Shown: positions 1 to 6,655 of the stretch, in pieces
How positions within the stretch are numbered: position 1 is the first letter of the stretch
Layout: each line of letters starts with the position of its first letter
NCBI GenBank assembly: GCA_937890745.1
Contig: CALADH010000094.1
Location: 1-13,806, forward strand
Direction of reading: 5' to 3'
DNA: 13,806 nucleotides
DNA from: Scybalocola_A sp900557175
GTDB taxonomy: Bacteria; Bacillota; Clostridia; Lachnospirales; Lachnospiraceae
Translations under genes and position numbers: made by a program
The notes under the pieces: generated by a model
Told to the model about the DNA's origin: nothing
Seen by the model: only the letters and a program-made list of their open reading frames with translations
The model's database searches: none

Positions 1-7
1 TATATTT

Positions 8-226
8 CTAATATCGCACCATAATTCCACTTAATGCACATGTATTAATGCCCACTAAATAATATCCGATACCGGATTTATACTCTATCCTTGTTGATAC
101 ATACCGGTCTCCGATTTTAACCTGCAAGCCTTCGCCGCAATGCAGTCCGGCTGAATATTCCTCCAAGGAATACCTCACCCTGTATCTTTCTATCTCATCA
201 TCCCATATCAAAATACCCTGTTTCAT
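8..226 (-). CDS. Small DUF5348-like protein
   Basis: This encodes a 72-residue soluble protein with no signal peptide or membrane segment. The pattern of an acidic WDDE start, a YSLEEYSAGLHCGE block, a strand around GDRYVSTRIEY and a closing YYLVG resembles the DUF5348 family of short proteins that are frequent in conjugative elements and phages of gut Clostridia; its function is unknown. The ATG start has a good ribosome binding site (AAAGGTGAG) about five bases upstream. It is the last of three minus-strand small genes, 29 bases after the Cys-rich one, so they are probably co-transcribed. The family assignment rests on remembered resemblance, not a search; that it is a real gene is well supported by the RBS and the neighbouring layout. 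Confidence 0.7.
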   Translation of the reverse strand: MKQGILIWDDEIERYRVRYSLEEYSAGLHCGEGLQVKIGDRYVSTRIEYKSGIGYYLVGINTCALSGIMVRY

Positions 227-255
227 AACTTCTCACCTTTCCTTATATCTCTGCG

Positions 256-453
256 CTAATCACAATCAGCACGCCGAAGAACTTCAAGCATCTCAGGAAT
301 TGTGCAAGATGCTACTGAGTAACGGCATTTCTCGCATTCACCCGAACAGCCAACATCTGCTGTCGTTCCGCCTACTGACATTTTAGGATGTCCGCAATTC
401 ATCTCAACATCAATTTTAAATGTACCATCGGCACTTTTTAAATAATGCTTCAT
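256..453 (-). CDS. Small Cys-rich protein of unknown function
   Basis: This 65-residue protein is not recognised. It has six cysteines (C20, C36, C40, C43, C50, C64) and a CGH at 20-22. The cluster CSGECEKC at 36-43, with C20 and H22, could form a zinc-binding knuckle. The C-terminal 15 residues look helical and the rest strand-rich. There is no signal peptide or membrane segment. The ATG is preceded by a purine-rich AAAGGAAAGG ribosome binding site. It lies between the DUF5348-like gene and the HTH gene on the same strand, which suggests accessory cargo of a mobile element. The C36/C40/C43 spacing resembles the radical-SAM CxxxCxxC motif, but the protein is far too short for that fold. Confidence 0.6.
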   Translation of the reverse strand: MKHYLKSADGTFKIDVEMNCGHPKMSVGGTTADVGCSGECEKCRYSVASCTIPEMLEVLRRADCD

Positions 454-464
454 CTTTTTACCTT

Positions 465-520
465 TCCTTTCTTAACGCATTTCAGATTTCTATATTCAAT
501 TTTCAAGGTGCTGTTTTTAG
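465..520 (-). promoter_or_regulatory. Leader between HTH and Cys-rich genes with box-like motif
   Basis: On the minus strand this spacer reads CACCTTGAAAATTGAATA (complement of about 495-512) followed by an A/G-rich stretch leading into the next RBS. The TTGAAAA-TTGAATA core resembles the leader and spacer sequence of clostridial rRNA operons and is also, from memory, common upstream of small genes in clostridial mobile elements. Its role is unknown; antitermination or translational enhancement is only inference. Confidence 0.3.
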
Positions 521-724
521 TTATATATTGATATCTCCATACCGCAGCTGCGCTACGTCTGCATTGTAGTCACCATTCTCATCTTGACCTCGCTTGATCT
601 CGCGGTAAATGGTTTGACGGGCAACTCCAATATCTAATGCAATCATGGCGATATCCACATTATTTTTGTACATTTTTTCAATCCGTTTCCTTTCGGAATA
701 CGTGATCCGTTTATACTTCCTCAC
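521..724 (-). CDS. Small helix-turn-helix protein, IS30-transposase N-terminus-like
   Basis: This 67-residue basic protein is a single HTH unit. YSERKRIEKMY (9-19) is the first helix, and the HTH runs from about 20 to 46 with the recognition helix in VARQTIYREIKRG. This is the HTH_38/IS30-type fold found at the N-terminus of IS30-family transposases. The DDE catalytic domain is absent; the protein stops soon after the linker YNADVAQLRYG. Stand-alone versions occur as small regulators on clostridial mobile elements, so it may be intact and not a transposase remnant. The start is a GTG at 724, because the nearby ATG runs straight into TGA; GGGGGTG upstream serves as RBS. DNA binding is expected from the family, but the target is unknown. 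Confidence 0.65.
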   Translation of the reverse strand: MRKYKRITYSERKRIEKMYKNNVDIAMIALDIGVARQTIYREIKRGQDENGDYNADVAQLRYGDINI

Positions 725-757
725 TGCATAATCACCCCCAAAGCCTTATAATTGCAC

Positions 758-804
758 AAAAAAAATGCAACCGAGAAATTTTTAAAATCTCTCTCGTTGC
801 ATTT
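758..804 (-). terminator. Rho-independent terminator or attenuator upstream of the HTH gene
   Basis: Arms AAATGCAACCGAGA (763-776) and TCTCGTTGCATTT (792-804) form a 13-bp stem with one bulged C. On the minus strand the stem is followed by a run of eight or more T (complement of 758-765), the classic terminator layout. No minus-strand gene precedes it, since the flippase is on the plus strand. It therefore either insulates the accessory genes or acts as a leader attenuator for the HTH gene. Confidence 0.65.
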
Positions 805-851
805 AATATTACAATGTTCCGTCTAACTGCAAAATCATATTGATTTTCTCT

Positions 852-879
852 TTGTTATTTTTCCTTTTTATGGTATATT
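852..879 (+). promoter_or_regulatory. Promoter of the flippase gene (extended -10)
   Basis: The -35 is TTGTTA (852-857), then a 16-base spacer, then TATATT (874-879). A TG one base before the -10 gives an extended -10 element. A transcription start near 886 would place the 893-915 palindrome at the very 5' end of the message. Confidence 0.5.
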
Positions 880-892
880 TATAGAAGATATT

Positions 893-915
893 GAGGGCAA
901 AAGTCTTTTGCCCTC
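893..915 (+). repeat. Perfect 23-nt palindrome in the flippase leader
   Basis: GAGGGCAAAAG and CTTTTGCCCTC are perfect inverted arms around a single T. In RNA they give a stem of about 9-10 bp at the 5' end of the predicted transcript, followed by only TTTG, so it is a weak terminator at most. It may stabilise the 5' end or act as a protein or RNA control site. Confidence 0.5.
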
Positions 916-952
916 TTTGACGGCGACAGATTATGATAATGGAGTTTTAATC

Positions 953-2599
953 ATGGATAAAAAGAAAGAAAACAGTTTTTTAATGCAGGGCACGATTTTA
1001 GCGGCCGCTGCAATGATTACAAAGTTTATCGGCCTTGCCTACCGCATTCCCCTGACCAATATTTTAGGGGCGGAGGGCAACGGCTACTACGGCATTGTTT
1101 TTCAGGTATACAATCTTGCACTGATGCTGACATCCTACAGTCTTCCGATGGCTGTTTCAAAGCTTGTTTCAGAGCGGCTCGCAAAGCGTCAGTATCACAA
1201 TGCCCAGCGTGTTTTTAAAGGCGCCTTAAATTTTGCCGCCATTGCCGGCGGCGCGGCGACGCTGATTATTTTTATCGGCGCCGGTTTTATATGTACGAAT
1301 ATCCTTAAAATGGATTTGGGTGTTTATGCATTGAGAACATTATCACCGTGTATACTGATTGTCGCCTTTTTAGGTGTTCTGCGCGGCTATTTTCAGGGAC
1401 ATGCTACAATGCTTCCGACAGCGGTATCACAGATTATTGAGCAGATTATTAATGCTGTTGTCAGCGTTGTCTGCGCTTATCTTCTTCTGAAGATCGGACA
1501 AAGCATGGCCACGGGCGATATGAAAGAATCCTACGGTGCAGCGCTTAGCGCTTCCGGCGCAACAATCGGTACTGTTTTAGGCGCCCTCTCCGCCCTCGTA
1601 TTTTTAATTGTTTTATACCGTGCGTACAGTCCTATTGTCAAACGCCGCCTGAAACGTGAACGTGTGCGGCATCTTGAAAGTCAGAGAACAATTTATAAAA
1701 TATTGCTTCTGACAATCGCGCCTGTTATTTTAAGTGCAACCTTGAGCAATATAAGCAATATTCTTGACCAGGCTGTTTTCACAAATATCATGACAATACA
1801 AGGCGTCCCTGAAAAGGAATACACAATGCTTTTAGGCCTTTTTAACGGACAATACGACACGATGATTGGTATTCCTCTGAGCGTGGCAACTGCCCTTGCC
1901 GCCTCCTTTATGCCAAGCCTTGTCGCGGCCATCCAGACTGGAACGAGACGTCAGATTCACCATAAAATTTCTCTCGTATCGAAATTTAATATGCTGATTG
2001 CAATTCCGTGTGCGGCAGGATTTATTATACTCGCACGCCCGATTTTGGATTTATTGTTTTTCACACAGGATAATGAAATTCCTGCAATGCTGCTTCGCAT
2101 CGGCGGTATTTCTGTTGTATTTTTCTGTCTCTCAACAGTGACAACTGCTGCCCTTCAAGGTATGGATAAGATGACAGAGCCGGTTAAAAATGCTGCCATC
2201 GCTCTTGTGATTCACCTTATTGCCCTTGTAATTATGCTGGCTGTCTTTAAATGGAATATTTATGCCGTTGTCACAAGTAAAATCGTCTTTGCTGCCATTG
2301 TATGTCTGCTCAATGCCCGCGACTTATTTAAAGCATGTGGTTATCGTCAGGAAAAGGTCAAAACTTTCCTTATTCCGACAATCGCATCACTCATTATGGG
2401 ACTTGTCTCATTTGGTATTTACAAGCTTTTGGCAATGCTTATCGGCAGTATGGCCGCAACTGTTATTGCCCTCATCGCTGCCATTGCCGTTTACGGCATC
2501 AGTCTTATAATGCTTGGCGGTGTCTCAGAAAATGAACTTCGCGAAATGCCGGCCGGTACAAAGCTTGTCAAAATTTTAAAAACAATCCATTTGATGTAA
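953..2599 (+). CDS. SpoVB/MurJ-type MOP-superfamily flippase
   Basis: This is a 548-residue integral membrane protein with about 14 predicted transmembrane helices, beginning LMQGTILAAAAMITKFIGLAYR. The N-terminal signature (A..MITK..G..YRIPLTN.LG.EG.GYYG), the R-G-Y-F-Q-G block near residue 155 and the DQAVF/PxSVATALAASFMP region fit the MVF/SpoVB branch of the MOP exporter superfamily. Members move undecaprenyl-linked precursors such as lipid II, or spore-cortex and polysaccharide intermediates, across the membrane. The length is close to B. subtilis YtgP (MurJ) and a little longer than SpoVB, so either role is possible. The ATG at 953 has GGAG eight bases upstream; a TTG-initiated 15-residue extension begins inside the leader palindrome and is unlikely. 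The gene is monocistronic, with its own promoter and terminator. Confidence 0.85.
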   Translation: MDKKKENSFLMQGTILAAAAMITKFIGLAYRIPLTNILGAEGNGYYGIVFQVYNLALMLTSYSLPMAVSKLVSERLAKRQYHNAQRVFKGALNFAAIAGGAATLIIFIGAGFICTNILKMDLGVYALRTLSPCILIVAFLGVLRGYFQGHATMLPTAVSQIIEQIINAVVSVVCAYLLLKIGQSMATGDMKESYGAALSASGATIGTVLGALSALVFLIVLYRAYSPIVKRRLKRERVRHLESQRTIYKILLLTIAPVILSATLSNISNILDQAVFTNIMTIQGVPEKEYTMLLGLFNGQYDTMIGIPLSVATALAASFMPSLVAAIQTGTRRQIHHKISLVSKFNMLIAIPCAAGFIILARPILDLLFFTQDNEIPAMLLRIGGISVVFFCLSTVTTAALQGMDKMTEPVKNAAIALVIHLIALVIMLAVFKWNIYAVVTSKIVFAAIVCLLNARDLFKACGYRQEKVKTFLIPTIASLIMGLVSFGIYKLLAMLIGSMAATVIALIAAIAVYGISLIMLGGVSENELREMPAGTKLVKILKTIHLM

Positions 2600-2641
2600 A
2601 AAGAATACACTTTCTTGATGTAAAGAAAAAAATACACTTTC
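2591..2641 (+). repeat. Tandem near-duplication covering the flippase stop codon
   Basis: The unit TTGATGTAA..AATACACTTTC occurs at 2591-2614 and again at 2615-2641, differing by a few inserted A. It duplicates the last two codons, the stop codon and the left arm of the terminator. Either left arm could pair with the right arm at 2661-2670. Confidence 0.7.
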
Positions 2642-2678
2642 CGCGCCATACGCTGGTACAGAAAGTGTATCTTTTTTT
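2632..2678 (+). terminator. Terminator of the flippase gene
   Basis: Arms ATACACTTTC (2632-2641) and GAAAGTGTAT (2661-2670) form a 10-bp stem with a 19-base loop. They are followed by CTTTTTTT. Confidence 0.8.
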
Positions 2679-2764
2679 GAATCATCCTCTATTCACATAT
2701 CTCGGTGAGTTCTTTAAATGTTTGCATTTTGTATGTTGTCTTGTCATAACCTGCCGTCTCGCGC

Positions 2765-2800
2765 AAAAAATCCCACCAAACCGCTGTTGGTGGGATTTTT
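2765..2800. terminator. Bidirectional terminator after dnaJ
   Basis: AAAAATCCCACCAA and TTGGTGGGATTTTT form a perfect stem with a 7-base loop, with A and T runs on the two sides so it works in both directions. On the minus strand it begins two bases after the dnaJ stop codon and ends the heat-shock operon. On the plus strand it backs up the flippase terminator. Confidence 0.85.
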
Positions 2801-2801
2801 C

Positions 2802-3992
2802 TTAATCGTTATCATTTTTTTCTTCAAAAGCTTCTTTTACTTTTTCCATAAAGCTTTTTTTCTTGCCTTCTGTATGACCTTCCTCCGAACGGGCAGGCTT
2901 CTCGCCGCGCATTGCCGCATCAAACTTGCGAAGCGCCTCCTTCTGCTCGTTTGTCATGCGCTTCGGCACCTGAACGACAAGCGTTGCATAATGGTTGCCT
3001 CTAACATTCTTATTTCTGATTGTCGGAACACCCTTGCCTCTTAATGTTATCCGTGTATCTGTCTGTGTGCCCGGTTCTATTGTATACTTCACGTCACCGT
3101 CTACAGTATTAATCGTAATCTCCGCACCAAGCGCTGCATCCACAAATGAAATCGGCACTGTTGTATAGATGTCATAGCCCTGTCTCTGGAATGTAGGGTG
3201 TCTGTCCACTGTAATACCAACAAGAAGATCACCTCTTGGACCGCCGTTTGTCCCCGGTTCACCTTTACCGGCAACACGGACGCTCTGTCCTGTCTCAACG
3301 CCTGCCGGAATGGAAATCTGAATCTTCTTCGTATTTTTAACATAACCTGTGCCGGCACAATCTTTACATTTCTCTTTAATAATTTTGCCTGTACCGTGAC
3401 AGTCCGGACATGTCTGAACGTTGCGGACCGTACCGAAAAGTGACTGCTGCGTATAGGTCACCTGTCCGCGGCCGCCGCACTTTGAACATGTCTGCGGCTG
3501 TGTGCCCGGCTTTGCGCCCGTACCGTGGCAGTGCGGACATTCATCCTTAAGCGCCATCTCAATCGTCTTATCAACGCCAAAAACTGCATCCATAAAGGAA
3601 ATACGCATATTGATCTTGACATTCGCACCCTGCATCGGGCCGTTGTATGCCTGACGGCGGCGTCCGCCGCCAAATAAATCGCCGAAAATATCGCCGAAAA
3701 TGTCACCCATATCACCGGAAAAGTCAAAGCCTCCAAAACCACCGCCGCCAGGGCCGCCCTGCTCAAAGGCCGCATGGCCGAACTGGTCATATTGTTTTCT
3801 CTTTTCCGCATCACTTAAGATTGCATAGGCCTCGGATGCCTCCTTAAACTTGGCTTCCGCTTCCTTGTCGCCCGGATTGGTGTCTGGATGATACTTTTTT
3901 GCAAGCTGACGATATGCTTTTTTTATCTCTGAATCTGACGCTGTCTTTGATACGCCGAGTACCTCATAATAATCTCTTTTACTTTCTGCCAT
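2802..3992 (-). CDS. dnaJ: Chaperone DnaJ (Hsp40)
   Basis: DnaJ is the cytoplasmic co-chaperone that delivers unfolded proteins to DnaK and stimulates its ATPase. All type-I domains are present in 396 residues. The J domain spans 5-70 with the HPD motif at 35-37. The Gly/Phe-rich linker is at 75-110 and carries a repeated GDIFGD. The zinc-finger domain has four CxxCxGxG repeats: C152/C155, C169/C172, C195/C198 and C209/C212. The substrate-binding beta domains and dimerisation tail follow. The last 35 residues are charged and lysine-rich. The ATG has AAGGTGAG five bases upstream. It is the last gene of the operon, 87 bases after dnaK, with an intervening hairpin that may lower its expression relative to dnaK. 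No residue expected to be essential is missing. Confidence 0.98.
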   Translation of the reverse strand: MAESKRDYYEVLGVSKTASDSEIKKAYRQLAKKYHPDTNPGDKEAEAKFKEASEAYAILSDAEKRKQYDQFGHAAFEQGGPGGGGFGGFDFSGDMGDIFGDIFGDLFGGGRRRQAYNGPMQGANVKINMRISFMDAVFGVDKTIEMALKDECPHCHGTGAKPGTQPQTCSKCGGRGQVTYTQQSLFGTVRNVQTCPDCHGTGKIIKEKCKDCAGTGYVKNTKKIQISIPAGVETGQSVRVAGKGEPGTNGGPRGDLLVGITVDRHPTFQRQGYDIYTTVPISFVDAALGAEITINTVDGDVKYTIEPGTQTDTRITLRGKGVPTIRNKNVRGNHYATLVVQVPKRMTNEQKEALRKFDAAMRGEKPARSEEGHTEGKKKSFMEKVKEAFEEKNDND

Positions 3993-4015
3993 ATGTGCTC
4001 ACCTTCTTATCACAC

Positions 4016-4058
4016 AAATGAGGATGCCGGGGGCAAAAGCCCCGCGGCAGCCTCATTT
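4016..4058 (-). promoter_or_regulatory. Intercistronic GC-rich hairpin between dnaK and dnaJ
   Basis: AAATGAGG-TGCCG-GGGC at 4016-4034 pairs with the complementary arm at 4039-4058 around an AAAA loop, interrupted by single-base bulges. On the coding (minus) strand only TTTG follows, so read-through into dnaJ is expected; on the plus strand it is followed by TTTTTAAT. It could act as a partial terminator, an RNase barrier or a processing site that sets the DnaK:DnaJ ratio. Confidence 0.6.
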
Positions 4059-4079
4059 TTAATACAACTGCTGAATTTA

Positions 4080-5948
4080 TTAAACTTCTTTATAATCAGC
4101 GTCAACAACGTCATCTGCCTGCTGATAGTTAGCGCCTGCATCCTGAGGGCCTGCCTGTGGGCCGCCCTGAGCGCCTGCTGCTGCGCCGGCTGCTTCATAC
4201 ATTTTTGCAAATACGCCCTGTGCTGCGTCCATCAGTCTCTGCTTTGCTGCCTTGATATCTTCAACCTGTGCATCTGTCATGTCATCTGCCGGTACAGTAT
4301 CAAGCAATGATTTTAAGCTGTCAAGTTCTGCCTGAACCTTCGCTTTGTCATCTGCACTGACTTTGTCGCCGACTTCATCTAATGCTTTCTGTGTCTGGAA
4401 CATCATAGCATCTGCTTCGTTGCGGGCTTCAATACCTTCTTTGCGCTTCTTGTCCTGTGCTTCAAACTGTGCTGCTTCTTTAACAGCCTTTTCAATATCT
4501 GCATCAGACATATTTGAACCTGCTGTAATTGTAATGTGCTGCTCACGGCCTGTGCCTAAATCCTTAGCGGATACATTAACAATACCGTTGGCATCAATAT
4601 CAAATGTAACCTCGATCTGAGGGATTCCTCTCGGAGCCGGTGCAATACCGTCAAGTCTGAACTGTCCTAAGCTCTTATTATCTCTTGCAAACTGTCTCTC
4701 ACCCTGTACAACGTTGATATCAACGGCTGACTGGTTATCTGCTGCTGTAGAGAAAATCTGACTCTTTCTCGTAGGAATTGTTGTATTTCTCTCGATTAAG
4801 TGTGTTGCGATACCGCCCATTGTCTCGATTGAAAGTGTCAGCGGTGTAACATCAAGAAGAAGGATATCTCCGGCACCTGAATCTCCGGCTAATTTACCGC
4901 CCTGGATAGAAGCACCGACTGCAACACATTCATCAGGGTTTAAGCTCTTGCTTGGCTCTTTGCCTGTAAGCATCTTAACTTTTTCCTGTACTGCTGGAAT
5001 ACGTGTTGAACCGCCGACTAATAATACTTTACTTAAATCAGCTGCTGTAATACCGGCATCTCTTAAAGCATTCTGAACCGGGATAACTGTTCTTTCTACA
5101 AGGTCTGATGTTAATTCATCAAATTTTGCTCTTGTAAGGTTCATATCAAAGTGTTTTGGACCTTCAGCTGTTGCTGTAATAAACGGAAGGTTAATATTTG
5201 TTGTTGCTGCACTTGAAAGCTCTTTCTTTGCTTTCTCTGCGGCTTCGCGAAGTCTCTGCATTGCCATCTTATCTCCGGATAAGTCAACGCCCTCTGTTCT
5301 CTTGAACTCCTCAAGCATATAACGTGTTACCTTTTCATCAAAGTCATCACCGCCGAGTCTGTTATCGCCGCTTGTTGCAAGAACCTCAATAACACCGTCG
5401 CCGATTTCAATGATAGAAACATCGAATGTACCGCCGCCTAAGTCGTATACCATAATCTTCTGTTCCTTTTCATTATCAAGACCGTAAGCTAAAGCTGCTG
5501 CCGTCGGCTCGTTAATGATACGTTTTACTTCAAGACCTGCAATTTTTCCTGCATCCTTTGTTGCCTGTCTCTGTGAGTCATTAAAGTAAGCAGGTACTGT
5601 GATGACTGCTTCTGTAACCTTCTCACCCAAATAGCTTTCAGCATCTGCTTTTAATTTCTGCAGAATCATTGCTGAAATTTCCTGTGGTGAATACTTTTTA
5701 TCATCAATTGTTACTCTGTAATCAGAGCCCATATGTCTCTTAATAGATGAAATTGTCTTTTCTGCATTTGTTACTGCCTGACGTTTTGCAGGCTCACCAA
5801 CTAATCTCTCACCTGTCTTTGTGAATGCCACAACAGACGGTGTTGTTCTTGCGCCTTCTGTATTTGCTACAACAACCGGCTTTCCGCCTTCCATAACTGC
5901 AACACATGAATTTGTTGTACCTAAGTCAATACCAATGATTTTACTCAT
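4080..5948 (-). CDS. dnaK: Chaperone DnaK (Hsp70)
   Basis: DnaK is the ATP-driven cytoplasmic Hsp70 that folds and protects proteins with DnaJ and GrpE. The 622 residues contain the nucleotide-binding domain (about 1-358) with the phosphate-1 loop IGIDLGTTNSC at 5-15, YDLGGGTFDVSI at 168-179 and the adenosine motif LLVGGSTRIPAV at 309-320. The interdomain linker DILLLD is at 361-366, followed by the beta substrate-binding domain, the helical lid, and an Ala/Gly/Gln-rich tail ending DADYKEV. The segment after RHMG (71-74) is short, lacking the roughly 24-residue insertion of proteobacterial DnaK; this is the known Gram-positive form. A perfect AGGAGG lies eight bases before the ATG, fitting high expression. 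It follows grpE by 48 bases with no CIRCE of its own. Confidence 0.99.
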   Translation of the reverse strand: MSKIIGIDLGTTNSCVAVMEGGKPVVVANTEGARTTPSVVAFTKTGERLVGEPAKRQAVTNAEKTISSIKRHMGSDYRVTIDDKKYSPQEISAMILQKLKADAESYLGEKVTEAVITVPAYFNDSQRQATKDAGKIAGLEVKRIINEPTAAALAYGLDNEKEQKIMVYDLGGGTFDVSIIEIGDGVIEVLATSGDNRLGGDDFDEKVTRYMLEEFKRTEGVDLSGDKMAMQRLREAAEKAKKELSSAATTNINLPFITATAEGPKHFDMNLTRAKFDELTSDLVERTVIPVQNALRDAGITAADLSKVLLVGGSTRIPAVQEKVKMLTGKEPSKSLNPDECVAVGASIQGGKLAGDSGAGDILLLDVTPLTLSIETMGGIATHLIERNTTIPTRKSQIFSTAADNQSAVDINVVQGERQFARDNKSLGQFRLDGIAPAPRGIPQIEVTFDIDANGIVNVSAKDLGTGREQHITITAGSNMSDADIEKAVKEAAQFEAQDKKRKEGIEARNEADAMMFQTQKALDEVGDKVSADDKAKVQAELDSLKSLLDTVPADDMTDAQVEDIKAAKQRLMDAAQGVFAKMYEAAGAAAGAQGGPQAGPQDAGANYQQADDVVDADYKEV

Positions 5949-5996
5949 AATAAATTCCTCCTAAAATATCTATGTGATTAAAATGTTTCTACTAAA

Positions 5997-6644
5997 TTAT
6001 TCAGCCACAATAACCATACTGTGACGGATGACTTTTTCTTTGTACATGTAGCCTTTTTGAAGCTCCTGCGCAATCACGCCTGAGTCGTATTCCTCACTTG
6101 CCGTCTGCATCACTGCATTATGGAAATTCGGATCAAACTCTTTGCCGACAGCTTCAATGGCTGTCACACCGGCGCCTTCCAAAATGCCCATCATCTTTTT
6201 GTAAATCATCTCCATGCCCTGAGCAAATGATGTTTCCTTATCATCATCACTCATTGCTGCGATGCCTCTTTCAAAATCATCAACAACCGGAAGCAGCTTC
6301 TCAATCATTGTCGAAGCACCCGAATCAAACATCTGACTCTTTTCTTTTTCGGTACGCTTTCTGAAATTATCGAACTCAGCCATCTGACGGATAACCTTAT
6401 CGTTCAGCTCCTCAATCTGTATGTCCTTTTTATCTTTTTTCTTTTCCTTTTTTCCAAAAAGCTTTGATTTCTTTTTGTCATTATCGTCTGATTTGACTTC
6501 TTCAGTCTCCTCTGTACCGGCTTCTTCTGTTTCTGATGTCTCCTGTAAAGCTTCTGACGGCTCACAGTTCTCTGTATTTTGAACAGTTTCTTTGACATCT
6601 TCCTCTGAAGAAGTTATCTCTATATCTTTATCCATCTCTGTCAA
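5997..6644 (-). CDS. grpE: Nucleotide exchange factor GrpE
   Basis: GrpE releases ADP from DnaK. The C-terminal two-thirds has the family features: a long coiled-coil helix (IEELNDKVIRQMAEFDNFRKRTEKEK), the helical-bundle region with LLPVVDDFERG, and the beta-wing ending HNAVMQ...KGYMYKEKVIRHSMVIVAE. The N-terminal 50 residues are very acidic and are followed by a Lys-rich patch (KKSKLFGKKEKKKDKK). This disordered extension is longer than in E. coli. The start is uncertain: GTG 6647, TTG 6644 and ATG 6635 are in frame, and GAGGTGA at 6651-6657 is best spaced for the TTG or GTG. That RBS overlaps the hrcA TGA stop, so the two genes are probably translationally coupled. Confidence 0.95.
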   Translation of the reverse strand: MTEMDKDIEITSSEEDVKETVQNTENCEPSEALQETSETEEAGTEETEEVKSDDNDKKKSKLFGKKEKKKDKKDIQIEELNDKVIRQMAEFDNFRKRTEKEKSQMFDSGASTMIEKLLPVVDDFERGIAAMSDDDKETSFAQGMEMIYKKMMGILEGAGVTAIEAVGKEFDPNFHNAVMQTASEEYDSGVIAQELQKGYMYKEKVIRHSMVIVAE

Positions 6645-6655
6645 CACGATTCACC

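Noticed and set aside
256..453. Radical-SAM peptide from the CxxxCxxC motif
   Set aside because: The protein has only 65 residues and lacks a TIM-barrel; the cysteines fit a small zinc site better.
908..952. 15-residue N-terminal extension of the flippase from TTG 908
   Set aside because: The TTG lies inside the leader palindrome without an RBS; ATG 953 has GGAG at proper distance.
2718..3044. 108-residue plus-strand ORF over the 3' end of dnaJ
   Set aside because: It runs opposite to dnaJ coding sequence and through the operon terminator, with no RBS; a shadow ORF.
3458..3814. 118-residue minus-strand ORF inside dnaJ
   Set aside because: It is a frame-shifted reading of dnaJ with Arg/Ala-rich composition and no independent start signal.
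3993..4310. 105-residue plus-strand Cys-rich ORF across dnaK end and the dnaK-dnaJ gap
   Set aside because: It is antisense to the dnaK tail; the Cys richness comes from GC-rich Ala/Gly codons read in reverse. No RBS.
5949..5996. Possible second CIRCE or promoter before dnaK
   Set aside because: The gap contains only the dnaK RBS; no TTAGCACTC-like arms were found there or before dnaJ.
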